Under the pieces are notes generated by a model. That model searched no databases and was not told the origin of the DNA. It was given only the letters and a program-made list of their open reading frames with translations. The translations under genes were made by a program, and so were the position numbers. A stretch of DNA of 43,284 nucleotides from Candidatus Kuenenia stuttgartensis (lineage in GTDB: Bacteria > Planctomycetota > Planctomycetia > Gemmatales > Gemmataceae). Positions 16,264-25,018 of this stretch are shown here, in pieces; position 1 is the first letter of the stretch; each line of letters begins with the position of its first letter. The stretch spans positions 1-43,284 of the forward strand of contig CAMCLK010000041.1 in assembly GCA_945875585.1 (NCBI GenBank), in the 5' to 3' direction.

Positions 16264-17477
16264 TCGACAAGCGGCTTGTGCTTGTCGATCTGTTGCATCG
16301 GGTGTTCCATGCACTCAACGTATTTTTGCGCGGCACCCGTGTTCCAAACCAGCACATCTTCGTGGTCTCCCACCGCGCCATTGCGGACGAGACCTTCCAG
16401 TACCTCAAGGCATACTGCTGTTTCCGGGCATAAAGGCACCCCTTCTAGCGCGCATGCCCGGCGCATCTGGTAATCGATACGTGCCTCATCTCCAGCGATC
16501 ACGGCGCCATTCGATTGCCTGACGGCATCCAGAATCATGAAATCTCCCACGGCGCCGGGAACACGCAGTCCACTCGCCCGTGTGGCTGCATTATTGACGG
16601 TTTCCGCATGGCGGGTTCCAGCGTTCCAAGCATTCACGAGCGGAGTGCAGCCGCTGGATTGGCACGCGTAAAATCGCGGCATAGTTTCATTGCGCAACCA
16701 GCACAGGTTTCTCAATTCTGTAAATGCCTTGGCCATTCCCACCAGACCCGTACCACCACCTGTTGGGTACAAAATCACATCTGGCAAAGTCCAATCCCTT
16801 TGATCCGCCAGCTCAAGGCCCATTGTTTTCTTGCCTTCCAGTCGATAAGGCTCGCGCAACGTCGACATGTCGAACCATTGGAACTCGGCGGCGTTCTCGC
16901 GTACCAGCGCGCCACATTCGTGGATCAGGCCATTGACGAGAAAAGCTTTTGCCCCGTAAAGAACCGTCTCAAGACGATTCACCACGGGGGTGTCCTCGGG
17001 CATGAAAACAAAAGCCTCAAGGCCGGCCCGGGCACAGTAGGCGGCCAACGCGCCACCGGCGTTGCCCGCTGTGGGCGCTGCCAATCGCTTCAGACCCAGA
17101 TACCGAGCCATACTTACGGCAACAGACATGCCGCGCGATTTGAAGCTGCCTGTGGGCAGCAGTGACTCGTCCTTGATGACCAGTCGCGGTACTCCCAATG
17201 TTTTTCCCAGTCGCGGACAAGCCAGAAGGGGCGTTGCTGTTTCGCCAAGTGAAACAACTTCCTGGTCGAACGGCAAAGGCAGCAATTCGCTGTATCGCCA
17301 CATACCTGGTTGTCTGGTGCGCCAATCTTCCGGGCTGGTGGCGGCGCGTATTCCCGGCAAATCGTACTCCACCACTAACGGCCGGCCGAGATGGGTTCCA
17401 TGAATCAAGCCTGGCGCAAACCGTGTGCCATCGATAGGGCTTTCGAGGTGCGTGACATAACAGTTGACGGCAGACAT
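16230..17477 (-). CDS. thrC: Threonine synthase
   Basis: PLP enzyme converting O-phosphohomoserine to threonine. The 415-residue sequence has LKDESLLPTGSFKSRG-like spacing, with K113 as the PLP lysine (PTGSFKSRG), then PTAGNAGGALAAYCARAG and the phosphate-binding loop YPTGGGTGLVGMAKAF, and late CPETAVCLEVLEGL. The N-terminal VTHLESPIDGTRF and length fit the plant/actinobacterial type better than the long E. coli type. Related PLP enzymes such as threonine dehydratase are less likely given the N-terminal extension. The ATG at 17477 follows GGAG by eight bases. It is monocistronic and its 3' end overlaps the HTTM gene. A 10-bp inverted repeat lies inside its last codons. Confidence 0.87.
   Translation of the reverse strand: MSAVNCYVTHLESPIDGTRFAPGLIHGTHLGRPLVVEYDLPGIRAATSPEDWRTRQPGMWRYSELLPLPFDQEVVSLGETATPLLACPRLGKTLGVPRLVIKDESLLPTGSFKSRGMSVAVSMARYLGLKRLAAPTAGNAGGALAAYCARAGLEAFVFMPEDTPVVNRLETVLYGAKAFLVNGLIHECGALVRENAAEFQWFDMSTLREPYRLEGKKTMGLELADQRDWTLPDVILYPTGGGTGLVGMAKAFTELRNLCWLRNETMPRFYACQSSGCTPLVNAWNAGTRHAETVNNAATRASGLRVPGAVGDFMILDAVRQSNGAVIAGDEARIDYQMRRACALEGVPLCPETAVCLEVLEGLVRNGAVGDHEDVLVWNTGAAQKYVECMEHPMQQIDKHKPLVDQLEVASRPRK
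16262..16290. terminator. Perfect 10-bp inverted repeat inside the overlapping 3' ends
   Basis: GATCGACAAG at 16262-16271 is the exact reverse complement of 16281-16290, with a nine-base loop. It starts at the stop codon of the HTTM gene and lies within the last codons of thrC. It could act as a terminator or pausing hairpin, but neither side has a T-run, so the role is inferred from position. Confidence 0.4.
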
Positions 17478-17629
17478 GCTGAGACTCCAAATCCTGAACT
17501 CAAGGCTGCAATGGATCGAACCATTTGTCTCTGGCTTGATTCACTCTCTGGCTGCTGAGTAGACTCCCGCCCAACCCGGAACAACTAAGGGCAGGATGCC
17601 CATGATGATGGCAAGGAAGCGAAACTCTC

Positions 17630-18523
17630 ATGCCGGTGCCCACTGTCGTCAGGCTGAAAGACAGTGTGCAGGTCTGGTCGCCAGCCAAGGTGAACCTGCA
17701 TCTCGAGGTGCACGGTCGGCGCCCCGATGGTTACCACGAGCTTTCAACACTGATTGTACCAGTCAGCCTATACGACACATTGCAGTTGTGGGACTGCCCG
17801 ACGGGCAGAATTTGGCTGGAGTGCGACGAACCGAGGCTGCCTACGGGGCCGGAAAACCTGATCGTCCAGGCAGCGACACGGTTGAGAGATCGTTATGCGC
17901 CCGGACGAGGCGCGCGTATCAGCCTCAACAAGCGGATTCCATTCGAAGCCGGTTTGGGCGGCGGATCGGGAAACGCGGCAGCAACCATTCTTGGTTTGGA
18001 AGCCGTGTGGGGGATCAGCCTGCAACGGGATCAACGGTCTGCTGTAGCGGCAGAGTGCGGCAGCGATGTGCCCTGTTTTTTGGCAGAAGCGGCTTCGTGG
18101 TGCACAGGCCGCGGCGAATTGGTTGTGCCGGCAACCATGGGGGCACGATTGCATTTGGTGATTGTCAAGCCATTAGAAGGCTTATCAACGCGCGCTGTGT
18201 TTTCTTGTTTCAAGATGGAGAAAGAGGCAGTATCGGGAGAAGAGGTCCGGGGGGCCCTTGCCGCTGGCAATATGCCAGCGCTGGGGAAGGCTCTCTTCAA
18301 TCGGTTGGAGAAGGCTGCTTGCGAAGCCTTGGGGGCATTGGTGGATTTGCGCGCAAGCATGCTGGCGGCAGGGCCATTGGGGGTGGTCATGACGGGAAGT
18401 GGCAGCGCGATGGTCGCGCTTGCTTCGAGTGCCGACCACGCGGCAGCGTTGGGGCGGCACTATCGAGACTTGGGGACAGCCGAAGGTCCGGTTCGGATTT
18501 TTGTCGTGGCATCTACGGAATAG
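17630..18523 (+). CDS. ispE: 4-diphosphocytidyl-2-C-methyl-D-erythritol kinase
   Basis: GHMP-family kinase of the MEP isoprenoid pathway; it phosphorylates the 2-hydroxyl of CDP-methylerythritol. The 297-residue product has SPAKVNLHLEVHGRRPDGYHEL at the N-terminus (catalytic-type Lys in PAKVNL), the ATP loop PFEAGLGGGSGNAAATI, and CGSDVPCFL with the catalytic-type Asp. The C-terminal MTGSGSAMVAL motif completes the GHMP pattern. The loop reads GGGSGNAAA where GGGSSDAAA is usual, a conservative but notable change. The ATG at 17630 is about 12 bases after AAGGA. It is 60 bp upstream of a SpoVG homologue, an order also known in Bacillus where spoVG lies close to ispE. Confidence 0.92.
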   Translation: MPVPTVVRLKDSVQVWSPAKVNLHLEVHGRRPDGYHELSTLIVPVSLYDTLQLWDCPTGRIWLECDEPRLPTGPENLIVQAATRLRDRYAPGRGARISLNKRIPFEAGLGGGSGNAAATILGLEAVWGISLQRDQRSAVAAECGSDVPCFLAEAASWCTGRGELVVPATMGARLHLVIVKPLEGLSTRAVFSCFKMEKEAVSGEEVRGALAAGNMPALGKALFNRLEKAACEALGALVDLRASMLAAGPLGVVMTGSGSAMVALASSADHAAALGRHYRDLGTAEGPVRIFVVASTE

Positions 18524-18583
18524 CTCCTGTCAGTCGCGACTGCGCAGGACTCGATCTCAACACCCTCGCCTAGGAGTTGTAGT

Positions 18584-19126
18584 GTGGATATTACCGAAAT
18601 TCGCATCAAGCTGTTTGAAGAGGGAGGCGAGAATGAGCGCCTCCACGCGTTCTGCTCCATCACGTTTGACAACTGGTTCGTTGTGCGCGACCTGAAGATC
18701 ATTGAAGGCGGGCGCGGTCATTTTGTTGCCATGCCCAGTCGCAAATTGACTGACCGATGCAACCGCTGCAGTGGCAAAAATCACCTGCGCGCCAGATTTT
18801 GCAACGGTTGCGGCGGCCGGCTCGACGAAGACCGTGCCTTGCGTACCGGCGACGGTCGGGTCAAGTTGCATGCTGATATCGCCCATCCCATTCATGCCAT
18901 GGCTCGCGATACGATTCAGAGCGAAATTCTGAAGGCGTATGAGCTGGAACGTGAAAAAGCCAAGTTGCCAGGATATGTCAGCAATTATGACGAGATTGAT
19001 GCGGGTGACTATGAACCCGCACCTTCTATCCGCCCACACGAAGCCCAATTGCAGCGCGGGCCACGCCGACTCGGTGCAGTTCCAGATCATCAGCTTGCGG
19101 CGCATCGTGGCTACACCACGCCCTGA
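18584..19126 (+). CDS. spoVG: SpoVG-family protein with inserted zinc-ribbon-like segment
   Basis: The first 54 residues match the SpoVG fold: MDITEIRIKL, then HAFCSITFDNWFVVRDLKIIEG and GHFVAMPSRK, and the terminal family motif DIAHPIHAMARDTIQSEILKAYE is also present. Classical SpoVG (under 100 residues) joins these directly. Here about 40 residues are inserted between MPSRK and DIAHPI, containing C59-x2-C62-x10-C73-x2-C76, a four-Cys pattern typical of a zinc ribbon. A basic and proline-containing C-terminal extension of about 55 residues follows. SpoVG proteins are site-specific DNA/RNA binding regulators; added nucleic-acid or protein contact by the insert is inference. The GTG at 18584 has AGGAG eight bases upstream. 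It follows ispE and precedes the sensor kinase by 38 bp. Confidence 0.83.
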   Translation: MDITEIRIKLFEEGGENERLHAFCSITFDNWFVVRDLKIIEGGRGHFVAMPSRKLTDRCNRCSGKNHLRARFCNGCGGRLDEDRALRTGDGRVKLHADIAHPIHAMARDTIQSEILKAYELEREKAKLPGYVSNYDEIDAGDYEPAPSIRPHEAQLQRGPRRLGAVPDHQLAAHRGYTTP

Positions 19127-19164
19127 CCTTGGTTCATTGGTCTGTGATCGGTTAGAATCATTGC

Positions 19165-21450
19165 ATGGGGGGCCTATCAGGTACCCCGTTTGTGGTGATT
19201 GGCATGGCGGAAGACAATTTCACACCCCACCACCTCGCAACGCCTATTCCATTTCTTGAGGATTTGACGCGTAGCTTTGATGCGTCATTTGGTGATCCTG
19301 CTCAGGAACCAGACCATCCAACCCATACCCGGTCCGAAGGGGATCTCCGCCCGGTTCAGGCCGATGGCGAAGTAGACGGTGACTGGGAAAAAGACCTTTG
19401 TGATCGATTGAAGCTGATGGGTTTTTCGGATCCTCGCCCCATCGTGGTTCCGTTACCCGGCCGACGTGTTTACCTGACCCGGCACTACGATCTGGATCGC
19501 ACCGTTGCGGTGAAGGTGTTTCTGCCGATACCCGGACAGAAAAAGCCATGGCGCGAAGCCTTCAAACGAGAAGCGCGTGCTGCCGCCCGCGTGGATCACC
19601 CTCTGGTTTTGCGCTTGTATTCAGGCGGCCAGTTGCCTGGATCGGCATTTTTGATATACGACTATTGCGAAGGCGGCAGTCTGGCGGATCGCCTTCGGGT
19701 GGGATTGCCATCGCTGGCTTACGCCATGCGATTAGTCTTGCAGGTGGCGCGTGGCACCCAAGCAATCCACGATGCGGGATTGCTGCATCTTGATCTAAAG
19801 CCATCCAACATATTCATGACTGTTTCGGGCACCCCGCGTATCGGTGATTTTGGTTTGGCCCGCATCATGGATGCGCGTGGATTGGCATGGGTTGACCAAC
19901 CCGCCGGAACCCCCGGTTACATGGCACCCGAGCAGGCGATCGCTGGCAGCGATCTGGGGCCTACTGCCGACGTCCATGGACTGGGTGCCCTTCTGTATCA
20001 CATGTTGACGGGAAGGCCTCCACGGCAGGGAAGGCCTGAGGCGTCGCGGTCGCTGGCCGATTGGGTGTTTTTGCCTGTTCCGTTGCCTTCTTCGCTTAGG
20101 CGAGTTCTTCCAGGCGACGTTGAAGAATTGATCATGAGCGCACTCGACACGGTTCCCGGGCGTCGTCCTCCAACGGCTGAAGCGTTTGCCGAATCACTTG
20201 AAGGCTGTCTTTCCCGGTCGGGATGGAGCTTTGACCGGAATTCCAACGTAACCACCGAGCATTACAGCGGCGAATTCAATCTGGGTGATGGTCTGCGCTT
20301 CGCGGTCTTCCGCAAAGATCTTCGTGGCAGATATCTTTACGCCAACGATGCTTTTTGTGTGGCACTCGGCCGTTCGCGCCACGGTCTACTGGGCGCGACA
20401 GACGCTGAGCTTTATCCGCCAGATATGGCATCACGCTACCGCGCCAGCGAGGAACGCGTCATCCAGACAAACGAAGTGCACGAGGATGTCGAGGAACACT
20501 TGAGCCATGCTTGTTCCCGTCAGTGCCGTTGCCGATTGCCTGGCACTGGCTCTTCCGAAGAAGAAGATCGCCAATATATTCAGAGTTTTTTGGCGCCATT
20601 GCGTGATCCCGAGGGCGTTGTGACGGGATTGCAGGGGTTATTTTTTAACATAACGGCTCTTAAGCAGGCTGAAAGGCGCTCGAGGCAGGTTGCCGAGAAG
20701 CTTGAGCAGGCCAATACCGGCCTGAGGCGTAGCAACATGGAGCTTGCCCAGTTTGCCGGTATGATTTCCCACGATCTGCAAGCGCCGCTTGGCACAGTTC
20801 ATGGGCTGGTGGATCGTGTTTTGGTGCGTGAACTGGCTGAATTACGCGCCAGTTCCCGTCAGGCTCTAACACATGCGCTGGACAGTCTCGACCGGATGCG
20901 GCGCATGGTTTCAGATCTATTGCGGATATCACGGGTTCGCAATGCGGAGCGTGCTCCGGAAGTTGTCGATAGTAGGCTGGCTTGCGCTCAGGCCTTGGCC
21001 AATCTTCGGGTCGACCTCGAAGCGCGTGGCGGTCAGGTGTATCTGGCTCCCATGCCCGAGGTGCTGGCTCGATTCACACTGGTCATGCAGCTGTTTCAGA
21101 ATCTGTTCCACAACGCGCTCAAGTTTTCGGGCGATCGTGTGCCCTTGATTAGGGTTGGCTGGCGGCGGGATGGCCAGCGCATGGCGCGATTCTGGGTACG
21201 CGACAACGGTATAGGCATTCCGGCAGGCCATGAGGAACGCATCTTCGAGATCTACGAACGAGGGGACCGAGCCCGCGATCTTCCCGGGTCGGGTGTGGGG
21301 CTGGCCTTGTGCCGCCGTATTGTTGAACAGGAGGGCGGTCGCATCTGGGTAGAATCGGAACCCGGTGTTGGTTCCACCTTTTATTTTACATTGCCCTTGG
21401 CTCAAACAGTTAGCCCTGCTGCCGTTCCTGCTTTGGAGAATACCCCTTGA
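19165..21450 (+). CDS. Hybrid Ser/Thr protein kinase - PAS - histidine kinase
   Basis: A 761-residue cytoplasmic signalling protein with two kinase types. Residues about 90-345 form a Hanks-type kinase: K117 in VAVKVF, catalytic D210 in HLDLKPSN, D228 in DFG, and GTPGYMAPEQ. The glycine-rich loop is poorly conserved (VPLPGRRVYLTR), so ATP turnover is not certain. Residues 378-500 are PAS-like (FAVFRKDLRGRYLYANDAF) and include the CSRQCRC cluster at 450-456. Histidine-kinase parts follow: H536 in SHDLQAPL, N650 in the N box, D680 in DNGIGIP, and GSGVGLAL. No membrane segment is seen. ATG 19165 has no strong ribosome site; ATG 19204 is an alternative 13 codons downstream. The response regulator-phosphatase gene overlaps its stop. 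Confidence 0.85.
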   Translation: MGGLSGTPFVVIGMAEDNFTPHHLATPIPFLEDLTRSFDASFGDPAQEPDHPTHTRSEGDLRPVQADGEVDGDWEKDLCDRLKLMGFSDPRPIVVPLPGRRVYLTRHYDLDRTVAVKVFLPIPGQKKPWREAFKREARAAARVDHPLVLRLYSGGQLPGSAFLIYDYCEGGSLADRLRVGLPSLAYAMRLVLQVARGTQAIHDAGLLHLDLKPSNIFMTVSGTPRIGDFGLARIMDARGLAWVDQPAGTPGYMAPEQAIAGSDLGPTADVHGLGALLYHMLTGRPPRQGRPEASRSLADWVFLPVPLPSSLRRVLPGDVEELIMSALDTVPGRRPPTAEAFAESLEGCLSRSGWSFDRNSNVTTEHYSGEFNLGDGLRFAVFRKDLRGRYLYANDAFCVALGRSRHGLLGATDAELYPPDMASRYRASEERVIQTNEVHEDVEEHLSHACSRQCRCRLPGTGSSEEEDRQYIQSFLAPLRDPEGVVTGLQGLFFNITALKQAERRSRQVAEKLEQANTGLRRSNMELAQFAGMISHDLQAPLGTVHGLVDRVLVRELAELRASSRQALTHALDSLDRMRRMVSDLLRISRVRNAERAPEVVDSRLACAQALANLRVDLEARGGQVYLAPMPEVLARFTLVMQLFQNLFHNALKFSGDRVPLIRVGWRRDGQRMARFWVRDNGIGIPAGHEERIFEIYERGDRARDLPGSGVGLALCRRIVEQEGGRIWVESEPGVGSTFYFTLPLAQTVSPAAVPALENTP

Positions 21451-22613
21451 GTTCTTCCGTCAAACCACAGGGAATTTTGCGAATTCTGCTTGTGGAAGAT
21501 AATCCTGCCGACTCCTTCCTGATCTCGGCCATGCTTGAGGATGCGCGGTCCATTCCGTTTGAAACATCCGTGACCACCACCTTGGCAGGCGCGCTTGAAC
21601 AGTTGGAGTCGAGGCGCTTTCATGCCGTGATTCTTGACCTGACACTGCCCGATAGTCGTGGTCTGGATACTTTTCGCCGTGTAAGGCAGGTTTACCCAGG
21701 ACTTCCTGTACTGTTGCTGACCGGTCTCGATGATGAAGTGCTGGCCCTGCAAGCTGTTGCGGAGGGAGCGCAGGAGTTTTTGGTGAAAGGACAAGTTACC
21801 GAGAGGCGGCTTGTTCAGGCATTGAACCATGCTGTTGGCAGGCAGGCGCGCCTTAGCCGGGTGGAGCGGGCATTACGCAATACCCGCGAAGAGCAGATGG
21901 TGGTTAGCCAAGTGGCCCGGCATCTATTGCCCAGAGAAGCGCCGCGCATTCCGGGTTGGGATATAGCTGGCGCCAGTATCCCCGTGGGATTCAGCGGCGG
22001 TGACCTACTCGACTGGTTTCCAACCCAAGAAGGTCGTTGGCGCGTTGCCATTGGCGATGTGACGGGGCATGGTGTCGGCCCAAGTCTTTTCATGGCGACA
22101 ACCCGTGCTTATTTGCGCGCCTTCAGCGGCGAGGGGGCACCCCTAGAAGACACGCTCCGTCTGGCCAATAAGGAACTTTGCCGCGATCTGGGTGAACGAT
22201 GGAATGTCACACTTTTCTTGGCTGAAATCGATACGGTTGGCGGTGGCGTAAAATATGCCTCTGCCGGGCACCTGCCTGCGGTACTTCTCGATGCCAATGG
22301 AGCTGAAAAGGGGCGATTCTTCTCTACCGGCTTGCCGCTGGGAATATTCCCGGACAGTGACTATCACGCTGAAGAAATCGGCGTTCTCCGTACGGGTGAT
22401 TTGCTGCTTCAAGTGACCGACGGCGTTGTAGACATGCGCAAAGCTTCCGGATTTTTTGGTCTCGATGGGGCCGCGCGGGCTGCCCGCAAAATTCCGGATG
22501 CAAGTGCCCAAACGGTTGTTGATCAGGTGTTTATTGGGGCTTCCGAGTTTTCCGGGGGCGTTCAATCGGATGACGACACCACAGTCTTGGTGGTGAAACG
22601 TATTCCCGGTTAA
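21447..22613 (+). CDS. Response regulator with PP2C-type (RsbU/SpoIIE) phosphatase output
   Basis: A 388-residue regulator with an N-terminal receiver (about 11-130): acidic pair E17/D18, phosphoacceptor D64 in VILDLTLPDS, T92 and K114. A helical linker (131-160) leads to a PP2C domain of the SpoIIE/RsbU class with SGGDLLDW (D186), GDVTGHGVGPSLFMA (D204) and the closing SDDDTTVLVV motif. Such proteins dephosphorylate STAS anti-sigma antagonists in partner switching; the substrate here is not shown. The start is TTG at 21447 inside a four-base TTGA overlap with the kinase gene, with GGAG nine bases upstream, so the two are coupled and probably form a cognate pair. It converges on the LRR gene with only four bases between. 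Confidence 0.88.
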   Translation: MSSSVKPQGILRILLVEDNPADSFLISAMLEDARSIPFETSVTTTLAGALEQLESRRFHAVILDLTLPDSRGLDTFRRVRQVYPGLPVLLLTGLDDEVLALQAVAEGAQEFLVKGQVTERRLVQALNHAVGRQARLSRVERALRNTREEQMVVSQVARHLLPREAPRIPGWDIAGASIPVGFSGGDLLDWFPTQEGRWRVAIGDVTGHGVGPSLFMATTRAYLRAFSGEGAPLEDTLRLANKELCRDLGERWNVTLFLAEIDTVGGGVKYASAGHLPAVLLDANGAEKGRFFSTGLPLGIFPDSDYHAEEIGVLRTGDLLLQVTDGVVDMRKASGFFGLDGAARAARKIPDASAQTVVDQVFIGASEFSGGVQSDDDTTVLVVKRIPG

Positions 22614-22617
22614 CGCT

Positions 22618-23427
22618 TTACCACTGCACGATGTCGTGAAATGCGCGGCATGCGCGAATGACGTTGGCCCCTGCGCGGGTCAACGGATTTCCATGCAGGT
22701 TGATAGTTTCCAGTTGGACGACTTCGCCACGGTCGGTGATGCTCGTCAAATGCTCGGAGATAGCCCGCAACGTGCCTGGGCCAATATCGTTGTGCCCAAG
22801 ATTCAACCAGCGAATACCAGAGAAAAATCCGGCATTGAGCAGGGCCCTTACACCTTTTTCCCCAATCCCGTTACCGGAGACATTCAAGCGTTCTAGGTTG
22901 CTAAGCCAGGGAGACGCAGCCAGTGCTTCGAGGCCGTTGGAGCCTAGCCCCGTATTGCTGATGTCGAGATCCCGCACATGTGCGGTGTGTTGAATGGTGG
23001 CCAGAGTGCGCCAAACGGCAATGGTGCCCGGGCCCTCCGTCAGAAGTTTCAGGTGCTCCACCGGGTGGGTGGAATGAATGGACTCGGCCAGTTTGAGGTA
23101 CTCTTCGAGTCGGATGTCGATGCTGTGAACAAAACCACGGGCAAACGACCAACTCGCGGTTTGCTCGACAAGTTTTCCTGCCCAACGGGGGCCGTAACTT
23201 TGTTGCAATTCGCGATGTTTTCGCTCCATGCGCATGCGGGACAGATTGTCGTGTCCACCTGCTGCCAGTGTGCACCCCAAACGGATGAATTCCACATGGG
23301 CCATTGCAATCCTGTCGCCCGTGCGTGCCGCAACCTGCTCCAGCCATTCTGCATAGATTTCCCGGTGAACCGACTCCCGCGGGCGGTCGAGTATCGCTTG
23401 CATCAGCGATTCACCATGTGGAACCAT
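22618..23427 (-). CDS. TIGR02996-like domain protein with leucine-rich repeats
   Basis: A 269-residue protein. The first 50 residues (SLMQAILDRPRESVHREIYAEWLEQ) match the pattern of the TIGR02996 domain, seen mostly in Gemmata-type planctomycetes and myxobacteria. The C-terminal part (about 145-260) has leucine-rich repeats of the ribonuclease-inhibitor kind: VRDLDISNTGLGSNGLEAL, LERLNVSGNGIGEKGVRALL, IRWLNLGHNDIGPGTLRAI and LETINLHGNPLTRAG. A protein-binding role is likely; partners are unknown. The ATG at 23427 has GGAG nine bases upstream; a longer frame to 23529 would run into the glnA start on the other strand and is rejected. It is divergent from glnA. Confidence 0.75.
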   Translation of the reverse strand: MVPHGESLMQAILDRPRESVHREIYAEWLEQVAARTGDRIAMAHVEFIRLGCTLAAGGHDNLSRMRMERKHRELQQSYGPRWAGKLVEQTASWSFARGFVHSIDIRLEEYLKLAESIHSTHPVEHLKLLTEGPGTIAVWRTLATIQHTAHVRDLDISNTGLGSNGLEALAASPWLSNLERLNVSGNGIGEKGVRALLNAGFFSGIRWLNLGHNDIGPGTLRAISEHLTSITDRGEVVQLETINLHGNPLTRAGANVIRACRAFHDIVQW

Positions 23428-23448
23428 GAAGTCCTGCTCCGTAGGGGC

Positions 23449-23477
23449 TGGAGAAGTAACAAGCCGGCGTTTATAAT
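23449..23477 (+). promoter_or_regulatory. Probable glnA promoter
   Basis: A perfect -10 hexamer TATAAT lies at 23472-23477, with TGGAGA at 23449-23454 as a weak -35 at 17-base spacing. Transcription would start near 23484, about 40 bases before glnA. No sigma-54 style GG-N10-GC element was seen. Confidence 0.45.
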
Positions 23478-23523
23478 AATGCCTTACATGACTGTACGGG
23501 CCTAAAGCTTCCAGAAACGAGGG

Positions 23524-24942
23524 ATGCACGTGACGCCTAAGGAAGTTTTGGCCTGGATCAGGCAGGAAGCGGTTCGCGCCGTTGACTTGCGATTCATGGA
23601 TTTTCCCGGTTCATGGAAGCATTTCACGATCCCTTCAGAGAGGCTCGACGAAGCCTCCTTCGAAGACGGATTCGGATTCGACGCATCGAGCGTCCGTGGT
23701 TGGCAGCAGATCAATGAATCAGACATGCTCGTGCTGCCAGTGTCTGAAAGCGCGTTTATCGATCCGTTCCGTCAGGAACGGACCCTGAACATGTTTTGCA
23801 ATATTCTCGATCCAATAACGCGTGAAGACTACACGCGCGATCCGCGCAATGTCGCCCGGAAAGCCGAAGTGTACATGCGCTCAACTGGGATCGCTGACAC
23901 CGCGTTCTTTGGCCCGGAGCTTGAATTTTTTGTTTTTGACGACGTGCGGTTCGACCAGACCCGGAACTCGGCCTTTTATTACCTCGACAGCAATGAAGGC
24001 CAATGGAACACCGGGAAGTCTCAAGAACCGAATTTGGGCCATAAGATTCGATACCGCGAAGGCTACTTTCCCTGTCCGCCTTCAGATAGCCACCACGATT
24101 TGCGCAGTGAAATGATGCGGTGCATGATCGACTCCGGCATCCAGGTTGAAGGGCACCACCATGAAGTTGCCAGTGGTGGACAAGGCGAAATCGACCTGCG
24201 CTACGACAGCTTGGTGCGCATGGCGGATGCGGTTCTCAAATACAAATACATTGTCAAAAGTGTGGCACACAAAAATGGCAAAACGGCCACGTTCATGCCC
24301 AAGCCCATCTACGAGGACAATGGTTCGGGTATGCACGTTCACGCCTCACTTTGGCAGGATGGGCGCAACCTTTTTGCCGGGTCATCGTATGCCGGTATTT
24401 CCGAACTTGGCATGCACGCCATTGGCGGACTGCTGAAACATGCTCGCGCCCTGTCGGCTATCACGAACCCAACAACCAACAGCTACAAACGCTTGGTTCC
24501 AGGGTTTGATGCACCCACCACAATCAGTTACTCCAGCCGGAATCGCTCCGCTGCCGTGCGAATTCCTGTTTATTCTGCCAGACCTCAGGCGCGCCGAATT
24601 GAATACCGCTGCCCGGACGGTTCAGCAAATCCTTATTTGGCTTTCTCCGCCATGCTGATGGCCATGCTGGATGGCGTGATCAACCGGATCGATCCCGGCG
24701 AGCCATTGGACCGGAATATCTACGATCTGGGGCCCGAAGTGCTCAAGGGTTTGCCGGGACTCCCACTGTCACTTGAAGAGGCTCTGCTGGCGCTGGAAGT
24801 CGATCACGACTTTTTGATGCGTGGCGATGTCTTTACTGAAGACGTGCTATCAACGTGGATTCGGGACAAAAGGGAACAGGAAGTGAACGCGATTCGTACA
24901 CGCCCCCATCCCTTTGAGTTCCATCTTTACTACGATGTCTGA
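23524..24942 (+). CDS. glnA: Glutamine synthetase type I
   Basis: ATP-dependent synthesis of glutamine from glutamate and ammonia; dodecameric cytoplasmic enzyme. The 472-residue length is typical of GSI. Markers are [14 protein letters not shown] near the N-terminus, [29 protein letters not shown], and [17 protein letters not shown]. The adenylylation loop is intact: Y400 in NIYDLGPE aligns with the tyrosine modified by GlnE in GSI-beta enzymes, so regulation by adenylylation is plausible, though no glnE is in the window. The ATG at 23524 lies close to a weak ribosome site. A consensus TATAAT lies upstream. A type III glutamine synthetase follows after a strong intercistronic hairpin. Confidence 0.95.
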   Translation: MHVTPKEVLAWIRQEAVRAVDLRFMDFPGSWKHFTIPSERLDEASFEDGFGFDASSVRGWQQINESDMLVLPVSESAFIDPFRQERTLNMFCNILDPITREDYTRDPRNVARKAEVYMRSTGIADTAFFGPELEFFVFDDVRFDQTRNSAFYYLDSNEGQWNTGKSQEPNLGHKIRYREGYFPCPPSDSHHDLRSEMMRCMIDSGIQVEGHHHEVASGGQGEIDLRYDSLVRMADAVLKYKYIVKSVAHKNGKTATFMPKPIYEDNGSGMHVHASLWQDGRNLFAGSSYAGISELGMHAIGGLLKHARALSAITNPTTNSYKRLVPGFDAPTTISYSSRNRSAAVRIPVYSARPQARRIEYRCPDGSANPYLAFSAMLMAMLDGVINRIDPGEPLDRNIYDLGPEVLKGLPGLPLSLEEALLALEVDHDFLMRGDVFTEDVLSTWIRDKREQEVNAIRTRPHPFEFHLYYDV

Positions 24943-24950
24943 ACCTCTCC

Positions 24951-24977
24951 AAGATGGGCGCACGACGCGCCCGTCTT
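24951..24977 (+). promoter_or_regulatory. Intercistronic hairpin between the two glutamine synthetase genes
   Basis: Arms 24951-24961 (AAGATGGGCGC) and 24967-24977 (GCGCCCGTCTT) pair over 11 bases with one G-T wobble and a five-base loop. It starts nine bases after the glnA stop and ends 41 bases before the glnN ATG. The lack of a following T-run argues for an mRNA stability or attenuation element rather than a full terminator. Confidence 0.6.
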
Positions 24978-25018
24978 CTGAATCGTGGCACGGTGGCCAA
25001 TTACCTAGGGGTTATTCA

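Noticed and set aside
17596..18573. 325-codon plus-strand frame overlapping ispE
   Set aside because: Same region in a different frame; composition is rich in Arg, Gly and Cys with no family motif, while ispE is clear.
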